NCBI RefSeq assembly: GCF_029269835.1
Contig: NZ_JARJBB010000003.1
Span: 372,001 to 436,000 of the forward strand
Direction of reading: 5' to 3'
Length of the DNA stretch: 64,000 nt
From: Streptomyces tropicalis
GTDB lineage: Bacteria; Actinomycetota; Actinomycetes; Streptomycetales; Streptomycetaceae
Position numbers and translations under genes: made by a program
Part shown: one piece after another, positions 17,415-26,151 of the stretch
Numbering within the stretch: the first letter of the stretch is position 1
How the letters are laid out: every line of letters starts with the position of its first letter
Notes under the pieces: model-generated
The model's database searches: none
What the model saw: only the letters and a program-made list of their open reading frames with translations
Told to the model about the DNA's origin: nothing

Positions 17415-18202
17415 CAGCGACCGACCCGTCCGCGCCCCTGGTGGAGCTGTCCGGCGTCAGCCGGCACTACGGCACCGTACGCGCCCTGGAGGACGTCTCC
17501 CTGGAGGTCCACCCCGGCCGGATCACGTGCGTCCTCGGCGACAACGGCGCCGGCAAGTCCACCCTGATCAAAATCATCTCCGGCCTGCACCGGCACGACG
17601 GCGGCGTGCTGCGCATCGACGGCGAGGAGACCCGCCTCGCCTCCCCGCGCGACGCCCTGGACCGCGGCATCGCGACCGTCTACCAGGACCTCGCGGTCGT
17701 CCCGCTCATGCCGGTGTGGCGGAACTTCTTCCTCGGCTCCGAGCCCCGAAAGGGCGCCGGCCCCTTCCGCCGCCTGGACGTCGACCTCATGCGCCGGACC
17801 ACCCGCGCCGAGCTGCTGCGCATGGGCATCGACCTGCGCGACGTCGACCAGCCCATCGGCACCCTGTCCGGCGGTGAGCGGCAGTGCGTCGCCATCGCGC
17901 GGGCGGTGTACTTCGGCGCCAAGGTCCTCGTCCTCGACGAACCGACCGCGGCCCTCGGCGTGAAGCAGTCCGGAGTGGTGCTGAAGTACGTGGCCGCGGC
18001 CCGCGACCAGGGCCTCGGCGTCGTGCTGATCACCCACAACCCGCACCACGCGTACCTGGTGGGGGACCGGTTCGTGCTGCTGCGCCGGGGCACCATGGCC
18101 GGCAGCCACACCCGGGACGACATCACCCTGGACGAGCTGACCCGGCAGATGGCGGGCGGCAGCGACCTCGACGACCTGCGCCATGAGCTGCGGCACACCT
18201 GA
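17411..18202 (+). CDS. Sugar ABC transporter ATPase, single-domain (XylG-like half)
   Basis: The 263-residue ATPase has Walker [12 protein letters not shown]-loop [11 protein letters not shown], signature [14 protein letters not shown], Walker [13 protein letters not shown] and switch His in VVLITHNP. In the ribose/xylose family the ATPase usually has two fused nucleotide-binding domains of about 500 residues in total. Here there is only one, so it must act as a homodimer. The signature end is unusual ([12 protein letters not shown] rather than RQxVAIARAL). Translation is coupled to the permease. Confidence 0.94.
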   Translation: MTATDPSAPLVELSGVSRHYGTVRALEDVSLEVHPGRITCVLGDNGAGKSTLIKIISGLHRHDGGVLRIDGEETRLASPRDALDRGIATVYQDLAVVPLMPVWRNFFLGSEPRKGAGPFRRLDVDLMRRTTRAELLRMGIDLRDVDQPIGTLSGGERQCVAIARAVYFGAKVLVLDEPTAALGVKQSGVVLKYVAAARDQGLGVVLITHNPHHAYLVGDRFVLLRRGTMAGSHTRDDITLDELTRQMAGGSDLDDLRHELRHT

Positions 18203-18342
18203 CGGCCCGGGGCGCTGACCGGCCCCTCTCCGGCGCGGGCGGCGTGACCAGGCACGACGCCCGCACACCGGGCCTCCGCGCAGCCCGCGGGCCGCCTCCC
18301 CCGTACGGCGTCCTTACCGGCCGTGCGGCAGAATCGGGCGCG

Positions 18343-19491
18343 ATGAGCACCTACCGCGACCTCTCCGCCCCCATCGGCTCCCGGCGCACCCCCGTCCTGC
18401 GCACGGTGGGCACGCGGGAGCGCCGCTCCCACCTGACGGCACCCCGGGTGCCCACGGTGGGCATCGACATCGGCGGCACCAAGGTGATGGCGGGCGTCGT
18501 CGACGCCGACGGCAACATCCTGGAGAAGCTCCGCGCGGAGACGCCGGACAAGTCCAAGAGCCCCCAGGTCGTCGAGGACACGATCTCCGAGCTGGTCCTG
18601 GACCTGTCCGACCGGCACGACGTGCACGCGGTCGGCATCGGCGCGGCCGGCTGGGTCGACGCCGACCGCAACCGCGTCCTGTTCGCCCCCCACCTGGCCT
18701 GGCGCAACGAGCCGCTGCGCGACCGCCTCTCCGAGCGCCTCTCCGTCCCGGTCCTCGTCGACAACGACGCCAACGCCGCCGCGTGGGCCGAGTGGCGCTT
18801 CGGCGCCGGCCGCGGCGAGGACCACCTCGTGATGATCACCCTCGGCACCGGCATCGGCGGCGCGATCCTGGAGGACGGCCAGGTCAAGCGCGGCAAGTAC
18901 GGGGTGGCCGGGGAGTTCGGGCACATGCAGGTCGTGCCCGGCGGCCACCGCTGCCCCTGCGGCAACCGCGGCTGCTGGGAGCAGTACAGCTCCGGCAACG
19001 CCCTCGTCCGCGAGGCCCGCGAGCTGGCCGCCGCGGACTCCCCGGTCGCCTACGGGATCATCGAGCACGTCAAGGGCAACGTCGCCGACATCACCGGCCC
19101 GATGATCACCGAGCTGGCCCGCGAGGGCGACGCCATGTGCATCGAACTGCTCCAGGACATCGGCCAGTGGCTCGGCGTCGGCATCGCCAACCTGGCCGCC
19201 GCCCTGGACCCGTCCTGCTTCGTGATCGGCGGCGGGGTCTCCGCCGCCGACGACCTGCTCATCGGCCCCGCCCGGGACGCCTTCAAGCGCCACCTCACCG
19301 GCCGCGGCTACCGCCCCGAGGCCCGCATCGTCCGCGCCCAGCTCGGCCCGGAGGCTGGCATGGTGGGCGCCGCCGACCTCGCGCGGCTGGTCGCCCGCCG
19401 CTTCCGGCGCGCCAAGCGGCGCCGGGCCGAGCGCCACGAGCGGTACGAGCGCTACGCGCAGGCCCGCCGCGCGACCCGGGGGGCGCTGTGA
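18343..19491 (+). CDS. ROK-family sugar kinase (glucokinase-like)
   Basis: The 382-residue kinase has the phosphate-binding GIDIGGTKVMAGVVD, catalytic VDNDANAAAWAEW, ITLGTGIGGAI, the sugar-binding GEFGHM and the zinc motif CPCGNRGCWEQYSSG. It phosphorylates a hexose with ATP. There is an N-terminal extension of about 35 residues, rich in Arg and Ser, before the fold. A strongly basic C-terminal tail (RRFRRAKRRRAERHERYERY) follows it; neither is part of the ROK core. No ribosome-binding site precedes the ATG and CAGAAT at 18328-18333 could be a -10, so it may be leaderless and separate from the importer transcript. Confidence 0.92.
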   Translation: MSTYRDLSAPIGSRRTPVLRTVGTRERRSHLTAPRVPTVGIDIGGTKVMAGVVDADGNILEKLRAETPDKSKSPQVVEDTISELVLDLSDRHDVHAVGIGAAGWVDADRNRVLFAPHLAWRNEPLRDRLSERLSVPVLVDNDANAAAWAEWRFGAGRGEDHLVMITLGTGIGGAILEDGQVKRGKYGVAGEFGHMQVVPGGHRCPCGNRGCWEQYSSGNALVREARELAAADSPVAYGIIEHVKGNVADITGPMITELAREGDAMCIELLQDIGQWLGVGIANLAAALDPSCFVIGGGVSAADDLLIGPARDAFKRHLTGRGYRPEARIVRAQLGPEAGMVGAADLARLVARRFRRAKRRRAERHERYERYAQARRATRGAL

Positions 19492-20072
19492 CGATGTCCC
19501 TGCCCCGCCAGGCGGCACCCCCGGACGAACCGCCTCCCCGGCCCACCGAGGACCGCCGCCACCGCAACCGCCGCAGGACCCTCACCCTGCTGATCATCGT
19601 GCTGCTGATCGGCGTCCCGGCGGGCTACCTGGTGATCTCCGCCAACCAGAGCCGCAACAGCGGCAAGGACAAGGAGGCCAAGTACGCGGCGACCGGCCTC
19701 ACCGCCACGTACCCCTCCAAGGTGCAGCAGCGCCTCTACCAGGTGCCCATGCCGCACCCCGCGGACCGGGTCGCCTCCTACGAGACCAACAACTGGAAGA
19801 CCAGCAGGCTCTACGTCCGGTTCCGGACCACCCAGCCCGGCCTGGAGACCTTCCTGAACGCCATGGGCGTCAACCGCAGCGACCTGAAGAAGGGCACCGT
19901 CACCGTCGGCGCCCGCGACCGGAAGGTCACCGGCTGGACCTTCACGTCCGCCGGCCCCTGGTGGGGCCTGCACCACGCCCAGAAGAACCCGGCACCGACG
20001 CAGGACGTCGTCGTGAACCTGTCCAACCCGGTGCTGCCGATGGTCTACGTCGTCTCGCGCACGGTTCCCTGA
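19488..20072 (+). CDS. Single-pass membrane protein of unknown function
   Basis: The 194-residue protein has a basic cytoplasmic N-terminus, one membrane helix at about residues 30-52 (TLTLLIIVLLIGVPAGYLVI) and an extracellular domain of about 140 residues. The sugar-kinase stop and its GTG overlap (GTGA, 19488-19491), so it is translated together with the ROK kinase. The exposed domain has recognisable conserved-looking stretches (TNNWKTSRLYVRF, GWTFTSAGPWWGLHHA) but I know no family name. An ATG at 19494 is an alternative start. Confidence 0.8.
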   Translation: MTMSLPRQAAPPDEPPPRPTEDRRHRNRRRTLTLLIIVLLIGVPAGYLVISANQSRNSGKDKEAKYAATGLTATYPSKVQQRLYQVPMPHPADRVASYETNNWKTSRLYVRFRTTQPGLETFLNAMGVNRSDLKKGTVTVGARDRKVTGWTFTSAGPWWGLHHAQKNPAPTQDVVVNLSNPVLPMVYVVSRTVP

Positions 20073-20183
20073 CGGGCCCGGGCGGACCCTGCCGGGTCCT
20101 CGGCGGCGGAGCCGGTTGTCAGACCCCGCCCGTAGAGTCGAGGACGATCGGTTCGACCGGCGGAGCGGGAGGTGACAGGACGT

Positions 20184-23042
20184 ATGAGCGACACGGCGGT
20201 GCAGGAGGCGCCCGCGTCCGCGGACACCGTGTCCGTGCGGCTGGCCGCCGTCTTCCTGCCCGCACCCCTCCCGCGCGAGGGCCGCGTCGCCTTCTGGGAC
20301 CCCGAGGGCCGCGACTGGCCCGCGGACACCCCGCCGCAGGACACCGAGCTCACGGTCGTCCGGAGGCACGGAGCGGGCGCCCGCCGGGCCTCCGCCCCCG
20401 CGCTCTCCCTGCCCCTGGAGGAGGCGCTGCCGCATCTCGTGCGGGCGCGGCACGACCCGGCCGCCCACCCCGCCACGGCCTGCTGGGGCGCGGCCGCCCT
20501 GCACGCGCTGCGGCTCACCGCGCGCGGCCGCCTGCTGCCCGGCCTGACCGCCGCCGGACAGGACGCCTGGCGCGCCGGCCCCCTCGACCCCGACGACATC
20601 GCCCATCTCCGCGCGATCGCCGCCGCGTTGCCCTTCGAGGGCCACGCCGTCCCGCTGCCCGGCTCCGGACCGCTCCGGCTGCCCGAGCCGGAAGCGCTGC
20701 TGCGCACCTTCCTCGACGCCGTCGCCGACACCCTGCCGCGCACCCCTGCCGCCCCGCACGCCTGCGGCCGCCCCTTCGCGGACCGCGCGCCCCAGCACCT
20801 CCCCGCCGCCCACGACTGGGCGGCGGAGGTCGCCGCCGGCATGGACGCCGGCGTGCGGATCTCGCTCCGCCTGGACCTGTCCGCCCACAGCCTCTTCGAC
20901 CGCGACCAGGCCTCGCAGGACACGGGCACCACCGGCCCCACACGCCACGCGGGCGCCGCGATCGTGCAGGTGCACAGCCTCGCCGACCCCACGCTCGTCG
21001 CCGACGCGGCGGCACTGTGGGCGGGCGAGGCCGACGCCGCGCTCGGCCCCCGCGCGCGGGTCGACGCCGCCCTCGCGGTGCGCCGCGCGGCCCGCGTCTG
21101 GCCACCGCTGGACCGCCTCGCCGAGCAGGCGGTGCCCGACGTGCTCGCCCTGTCCGAGGAGGAGGTCACGGAGCTGCTCGGCGTGGCCGCGACCCGGCTC
21201 TCGGCCGCCGGGGTCGCCGTCCACTGGCCCCGCGACCTGGCGCAGGACCTGACCGCGACCGCGGAGGTGCGGCCCGCGCCCGGCTCCGCGACCGACGGCA
21301 CCGGCTTCTTCGAAGGGGAGGAGCTGCTCCGGTTCCGCTGGCAGCTCGCACTCGGCGGGGAGCCGCTCACGGAGGCCGAGATGGACGCCCTCGCCGAGGC
21401 GCACCGCCCCGTCGTCCGGCTGCGGGACCGGTGGGTGCTCGTCGACCCGGCGCTGGTCCGCAAGGCCCGCCGCCGCGACCTGGGCCTGCTCGACCCGGTC
21501 GACGCGCTGTCCGTCGCGCTCACCGGCAGCGCCGAGGTCGACGGCGAGACGGTCGAGGCCGTGCCGGTCGGCGCCCTGGCCGCACTGCGCACCCGCCTCA
21601 CGGCCGGTGTGCACCCCGCCGCACCGCCCCCCGGCCTGCACGCCACCCTCCGCGACTACCAACTGCGCGGCCTGGCCTGGCTCGACCTCATGACCTCCCT
21701 CGGCCTCGGCGGCTGCCTCGCCGACGACATGGGCCTCGGCAAGACCGTCACCCTCATCGCCCTGCACCTGAAGCGCGCCCGCAGCGAACCGACGCTCGTG
21801 GTCTGCCCCGCATCCCTCCTCGGGAACTGGCAGCGGGAGATCGAGCGTTTCGCGCCCGGTGTGCCCGTCCGCAGGTTCCACGGACCCGACCGCACCCTGG
21901 ACGGCGCGGACGGCGGGTTCGTCCTCACCACCTACGGCACCATGCGGTCCACGGCGCCCCGACTCGCCGAGCACCCCTGGGGCATGGTCGTCGCCGACGA
22001 GGCACAGCACGTGAAGAACCCGTACTCGGCGACGGCCCGCGCCCTGCGCACCATCCCGTCGCCCGCCCGCGTGGCCCTCACCGGCACCCCGGTCGAGAAC
22101 AACCTCTCCGAGCTGTGGGCGCTCCTCGACTGGACCACCCCCGGCCTCCTGGGCCCGCTCAAGTCCTTCCGCGCCCGGCACGCGCGCGCGGTGGAGAACG
22201 GCGAGGACGCCGAGGCGGTGGAGCGGCTCGCGCGCCTGGTGCGCCCGTTCCTGCTGCGCCGCCGCAAGTCCGACCCGGGCATCGTCCCGGAGCTGCCGCC
22301 GAAGACGGAGACCGACCACCCCGTCCCGCTCACCCGCGAACAGGCCGCGCTGTACGAGGCGGTGGTGCGCGAGGCGCTGCTGGCCATCGAGACGGCGGAG
22401 GGCATCGCCCGCCGGGGCATGGTGCTCAAGCTGCTGACCTCGCTCAAGCAGATCTGCGATCACCCGGCCCTGTACCTGAAGGAGGAGCATCCGCCGGGCG
22501 ACCGGCTCGTGGCCCGCTCCGGCAAGCTCGCCCTGCTGGACGAACTGCTGGACACGGTGCTCGCCGAGGACGGTTCCGTGCTGGTCTTCACGCAGTACGT
22601 CGGCATGGCCCGGCTGGTCACCGCGCATCTGCGGGCGCGCGCGGTCCCGGTGGACCTGCTGCACGGCGGCACACCGGTGCCTGACCGCGAGCGCATGGTC
22701 GACCGCTTCCAGAGCGGTGCGACACCCGTGCTCGTCCTGTCCCTGAAGGCGGCCGGCACCGGCCTCAACCTCACCCGTGCGGGCCACGTCGTCCACGTGG
22801 ACCGCTGGTGGAACCCGGCCGTGGAGGAGCAGGCCACCGACCGCTCCTACCGCATCGGCCAGACCCAGCCCGTGCAGGTCCACCGCCTGATCACCGAGGG
22901 CACCGTGGAGGACCGCATCGCCGACATGCTCGCCGCCAAGCGCGCCCTCGCCGACGCGATCCTCGGCTCGGGCGAGTCCGCCCTCACCGAGCTGACGGAC
23001 CGTGAACTGACCGACCTCGTGTCGCTGCGCAGGGAGGCGTGA
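20184..23042 (+). CDS. SNF2/SWI2-family DEAD/DEAH-box helicase (HepA-like)
   Basis: The 952-residue ATPase has an N-terminal SNF2-associated domain (roughly residues 1-480) and then the motor. Motor motifs are: motif I in ADDMGLGKTVTLIALHL, motif II VVADEAQHVKN, motif III ALTGTPVENN, motif IV-V in VFTQYVGMARLV and LSLKAAGTGLNLTRAGHV, and motif VI DRSYRIGQTQPVQVHRL. Such enzymes move on double-stranded DNA and remodel protein-DNA complexes. The gene overlaps the following SWIM-domain gene (TGATG at 23040-23044), a pairing common in actinomycetes. ATG at 20184 is chosen over a GTG at 20172 because of AGGA upstream. Confidence 0.93.
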   Translation: MSDTAVQEAPASADTVSVRLAAVFLPAPLPREGRVAFWDPEGRDWPADTPPQDTELTVVRRHGAGARRASAPALSLPLEEALPHLVRARHDPAAHPATACWGAAALHALRLTARGRLLPGLTAAGQDAWRAGPLDPDDIAHLRAIAAALPFEGHAVPLPGSGPLRLPEPEALLRTFLDAVADTLPRTPAAPHACGRPFADRAPQHLPAAHDWAAEVAAGMDAGVRISLRLDLSAHSLFDRDQASQDTGTTGPTRHAGAAIVQVHSLADPTLVADAAALWAGEADAALGPRARVDAALAVRRAARVWPPLDRLAEQAVPDVLALSEEEVTELLGVAATRLSAAGVAVHWPRDLAQDLTATAEVRPAPGSATDGTGFFEGEELLRFRWQLALGGEPLTEAEMDALAEAHRPVVRLRDRWVLVDPALVRKARRRDLGLLDPVDALSVALTGSAEVDGETVEAVPVGALAALRTRLTAGVHPAAPPPGLHATLRDYQLRGLAWLDLMTSLGLGGCLADDMGLGKTVTLIALHLKRARSEPTLVVCPASLLGNWQREIERFAPGVPVRRFHGPDRTLDGADGGFVLTTYGTMRSTAPRLAEHPWGMVVADEAQHVKNPYSATARALRTIPSPARVALTGTPVENNLSELWALLDWTTPGLLGPLKSFRARHARAVENGEDAEAVERLARLVRPFLLRRRKSDPGIVPELPPKTETDHPVPLTREQAALYEAVVREALLAIETAEGIARRGMVLKLLTSLKQICDHPALYLKEEHPPGDRLVARSGKLALLDELLDTVLAEDGSVLVFTQYVGMARLVTAHLRARAVPVDLLHGGTPVPDRERMVDRFQSGATPVLVLSLKAAGTGLNLTRAGHVVHVDRWWNPAVEEQATDRSYRIGQTQPVQVHRLITEGTVEDRIADMLAAKRALADAILGSGESALTELTDRELTDLVSLRREA

Positions 23043-25858
23043 TGGACACCCCTGAGTGGGCCCGCGCCTCCGATCCCCCGGACGCGCGGCAGCAGTTCGA
23101 CGCTGCGGGGGATGAGGGGGAGGCCGCGAGGCGCCCGGCCCGTCGGGGTGCGCCTGGGGAGCGGGCGGACTCGGCCGGCGCGACGCATGCCGGCGGGCCC
23201 TCTCCGGAGGGCGGCTCGGAGGGGGAGGCGCGGCCCGCCGACGCGGCACGGCAGGCGCTGCGGGCGGCCCGTGCGGCGGCTGGTACCGGGGCGGGGGAGG
23301 CCCCACCCGGGCACGGTCCCGCGGCACACCGGTCGTCGCAGGGCGTGGAGGACGCCGAGGGCGTAGCGGAGGCGGGCCGACCCTCGCAGGGCGCAACTGC
23401 GTCGCACAGGTCCCCGCACGGCACGCGGGAGACGAACGGCTGGGCAACGGACCGGTCGGTCACGGACGTTCCTGCAACGGACCGATCGGTCACGGGAACT
23501 CCTGCGGCAGAGCAGCGGGCGGCGGACGGCTCCGTGAGGGACGGCTCCGCGACGGACAGTTTCGCGACGGGCGGGTCCGCGACAGGGGAAGCGCCGACGG
23601 ACGCAGCCTCAACGGGTGCAGCGTCAGCGGATGTTGCGTCAACCGACGTCGCGTCAGCGGACATTGCTTCAGCGGTCGTTGCGCTGACGGATGAGGCCTC
23701 GGCGGACGACGGGCCGCCCGGCGATCCGGCGGTGCACGCGGCGGCGGCCCGGCCCGCCCGGCCCGGTGACGCCGCCCGCGCGGCTCTGCGACGCGCGGCC
23801 TCCGACGGCTCGACCCGGGCGGCCCGGCCCTCGGCCGACGTCTCCGGTGAGCCGTCGGACAGTCCCGCACCCCCGCGCGGGAGCGGGGCGCGCGTCCCGG
23901 ATGTCCGCCCGGCCGACGCCGCCCGTGAGGCCCTGCGGCTGGCCAGGTCCCGGCGCGAGGCACAGGCGGGCACGCCCGCCGTCGAAGTTCCCGGTACGGC
24001 CGGAGGCCCGGGCAGGGGGGAGCCGGCGGCACGGGAGGCCGGGCCTGCCGTGGACTCCTGGCGGGCCGAGGACGGGGCCGGCGTCGCCGACCCGCGCGGC
24101 GGGAGCCGCGGCCGGACGCGCCGCACCCCGTCCGCCCCCCGCCGCACCCGCGGTGACGCCCCCCTCGGGGATCCCGGGCGCCGGGCCCGCGAGGTGCGGG
24201 AGCTGATCGCGGGCGCCCTCCGGATGCCGTCGGAGGAGATGCCACCGGGAGGCATGCCCCCGGAGACGACAGGTGGCGGGGCGGGGGCCGTTGTCCCGCC
24301 CGCGGGCGCGGCGGCACAGGCGGCAGACGCTCCACCGTCCCCGGCGTCCACCTCCCGTCCGGACTCCGTCCCCCACCCCGTCCACCCCGACGACCGCGGC
24401 ACCGCCCCCGCCACGGGCACCGCCCCCGCCACGGGCACGGGCATCGCCCCCGTCGCCGAGGGACGACCCGTACCCGCCGCCGGTGGTGGCCCGGTCCCCG
24501 CCCCCGAGGGCGGGGCCGGCCGCGGCACCACTGCGCCGCGGGCCACCGCCCCGGGCTCCGCCGCAGCCCCTGCCGCCCCCCGGGTTCGCCGCACCATGGC
24601 CGACCCCCGCCGGGACGGCGAGCTGCGGCGGACCTTCGCCGCCCCCGGGGCGCGGGAGGCCGGCGGTCCCGGGCTCGCCTCGACCTGGTGGGGGCATGCC
24701 TGGATCTCCGCGCTGGAGGAGGGCGCGCTGGACGCCGCCCGGCTGGCCCGCGGGCGCGGATACGCGGAGACGGGACACGTCGACGCCATCACCGTGACGC
24801 CCGGACTGGTCCTGGCGTACGTGCAGGGCAGCCGCCCGCGCCCGTACCGGGTGCAGGTGCGGCTGCGGACTCTGGACGACGCGGCGTGGGACCGCTTCCT
24901 GGACGCCGCCGCCGAGCGGCCGGGGCACATCGCCGCGCTCCTGGACCGGGAGATGCCCCACTCGCTCGCCGACTGCGGGGTGCCCCTGCTCCCCGGGCCC
25001 GGTGACCTGGAGCCGCACTGCAGCTGCCCCGACCGCGGCCACCCCTGCAAGCACGCCGCCGCGCTCTGCTACCAGACCGCCCGCCTCCTGGACGCGGATC
25101 CCTTCGTGCTGCTCCTGCTCCGCGGCCGGGGCGAGCGCGAGCTGCTGGACGCGCTGTCCCGGCTGAGCGCCGCCCGCGCGGCCCGTGCCGCCCAGGAGCG
25201 CGGTCCGGCGCCCCTGCCGGGCCTCCGCGCACGTGAGGCCGTCGCACCGCGCAGCCTGCCGCCGCTTCCGGCGCCGCTGCCGCCGCCCCCGCACCCCGAG
25301 CAGCCGCCGGCGTACCCGGCTGCCCCGGGCGGGCCGGACCCGTTCGCGCTGGACCAGCTGGCGACCGACGCGGCCGCCCGCGCGCACGCCCTGCTGACCA
25401 CCGGCCGCGACCCCCTGGACGGGCTGACGCTCTGGGCCGACGCGGTGCGCCTCGCCGCGGCACGCCCCGGCTCCGGGCTGACCGCCGCCACCCGCTCGCT
25501 GTACGCGTCGCTGGCCACCGCCACCGGACGTACCACGGGCGACCTGGCCCGCTCGGTGGCCGCCTGGCGGCAGGGCGGGCCGGAGGGGCTCGCGGTCCTG
25601 GAGGAGCCCTGGGACCCGCCGGCGGGGCGGTTCGACCGGGCCCGCTCCCTCCTCCTCGCCGCCGACCTCCCCGCCTTCCGCCCGGTGCGCAACCGGCTCA
25701 CCCACCCCGGCGGTCACGTCCAGCTGCGGTTCGGCCGGGACGGCCTCTGGTACGGCTACGAGTCCGAGCCGGGCCACGACGACTGGTGGCCGCGCGGCAC
25801 CCCCGACCTCGACCCGGTCGGCGCCCTCACCGGCCTGGCGGCCGTCACGTACCCCTGA
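23042..25858 (+). CDS. SWIM zinc-finger protein with a long repetitive N-terminal extension
   Basis: The 938-residue protein has its folded part only from about residue 519 (MADPRRDGELRRTF, then STWWGHAWISALEEG). The SWIM motif CSCPDRGHPCKHAAALCYQ binds zinc and, in this family, nucleic acid or partner helicases. Residues 1-518 are low-complexity. Bases 23440-23710 encode Ala/Ser/Thr/Asp repeats such as ASADVASTDVASADIASA. Three copies of a helical motif DAARxALRxAR occur at about residues 66, 240 and 289. Family members usually start near STWWG. The gene is coupled to the SNF2 helicase, so the two products probably act together on DNA. Confidence 0.88.
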   Translation: MDTPEWARASDPPDARQQFDAAGDEGEAARRPARRGAPGERADSAGATHAGGPSPEGGSEGEARPADAARQALRAARAAAGTGAGEAPPGHGPAAHRSSQGVEDAEGVAEAGRPSQGATASHRSPHGTRETNGWATDRSVTDVPATDRSVTGTPAAEQRAADGSVRDGSATDSFATGGSATGEAPTDAASTGAASADVASTDVASADIASAVVALTDEASADDGPPGDPAVHAAAARPARPGDAARAALRRAASDGSTRAARPSADVSGEPSDSPAPPRGSGARVPDVRPADAAREALRLARSRREAQAGTPAVEVPGTAGGPGRGEPAAREAGPAVDSWRAEDGAGVADPRGGSRGRTRRTPSAPRRTRGDAPLGDPGRRAREVRELIAGALRMPSEEMPPGGMPPETTGGGAGAVVPPAGAAAQAADAPPSPASTSRPDSVPHPVHPDDRGTAPATGTAPATGTGIAPVAEGRPVPAAGGGPVPAPEGGAGRGTTAPRATAPGSAAAPAAPRVRRTMADPRRDGELRRTFAAPGAREAGGPGLASTWWGHAWISALEEGALDAARLARGRGYAETGHVDAITVTPGLVLAYVQGSRPRPYRVQVRLRTLDDAAWDRFLDAAAERPGHIAALLDREMPHSLADCGVPLLPGPGDLEPHCSCPDRGHPCKHAAALCYQTARLLDADPFVLLLLRGRGERELLDALSRLSAARAARAAQERGPAPLPGLRAREAVAPRSLPPLPAPLPPPPHPEQPPAYPAAPGGPDPFALDQLATDAAARAHALLTTGRDPLDGLTLWADAVRLAAARPGSGLTAATRSLYASLATATGRTTGDLARSVAAWRQGGPEGLAVLEEPWDPPAGRFDRARSLLLAADLPAFRPVRNRLTHPGGHVQLRFGRDGLWYGYESEPGHDDWWPRGTPDLDPVGALTGLAAVTYP

Positions 25859-26151
25859 CCGCCGACCGGCCCGACGCCCGGCATCGGCCGACCCGCCGAC
25901 CCCCCGCACCGCGGACGGCCAGGACGCCCCACCGGCCCCCGTGAACCGCACGCCCCGCCCGCCCCGGCGGCCCCCGCCCCGTCGCCCCCGTCCGGAAGAT
26001 CGACGGCGGCGCATGGAAACCCCGCAGGGGTATCCGGTCGGACCAGGTCACAGGTCGTCGGGCCCTGCTCCGCGCGCCCGTCGGCGCGAACACTGGGATC
26101 ATTGCCTAAAGAGCGCTGCCCATGGCCTGACGAACAGTGGTGGTGAGCGTC
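25859..26151. other. Intergenic promoter region of the LAL regulator
   Basis: About 290 bases without a gene. Base composition drops in GC near 26090-26140. A short perfect palindrome ACCCC-GCA-GGGGT is present at about 26019-26031. A convincing -35/-10 pair is not visible. Confidence 0.4.

Noticed and set aside
23440-23710. Repeat-rich DNA considered as a frameshift or misassembly in the SWIM gene
   Set aside because: The frame stays open with GC-rich third positions before and after it, and the helicase-proximal start has a good ribosome-binding site, so a real low-complexity segment is simpler.
20184-25858. SNF2 helicase and SWIM protein as an antiphage defence system
   Set aside because: No nuclease, methylase or other defence gene is adjacent, and this helicase-SWIM pair is common in the conserved part of Streptomyces chromosomes.
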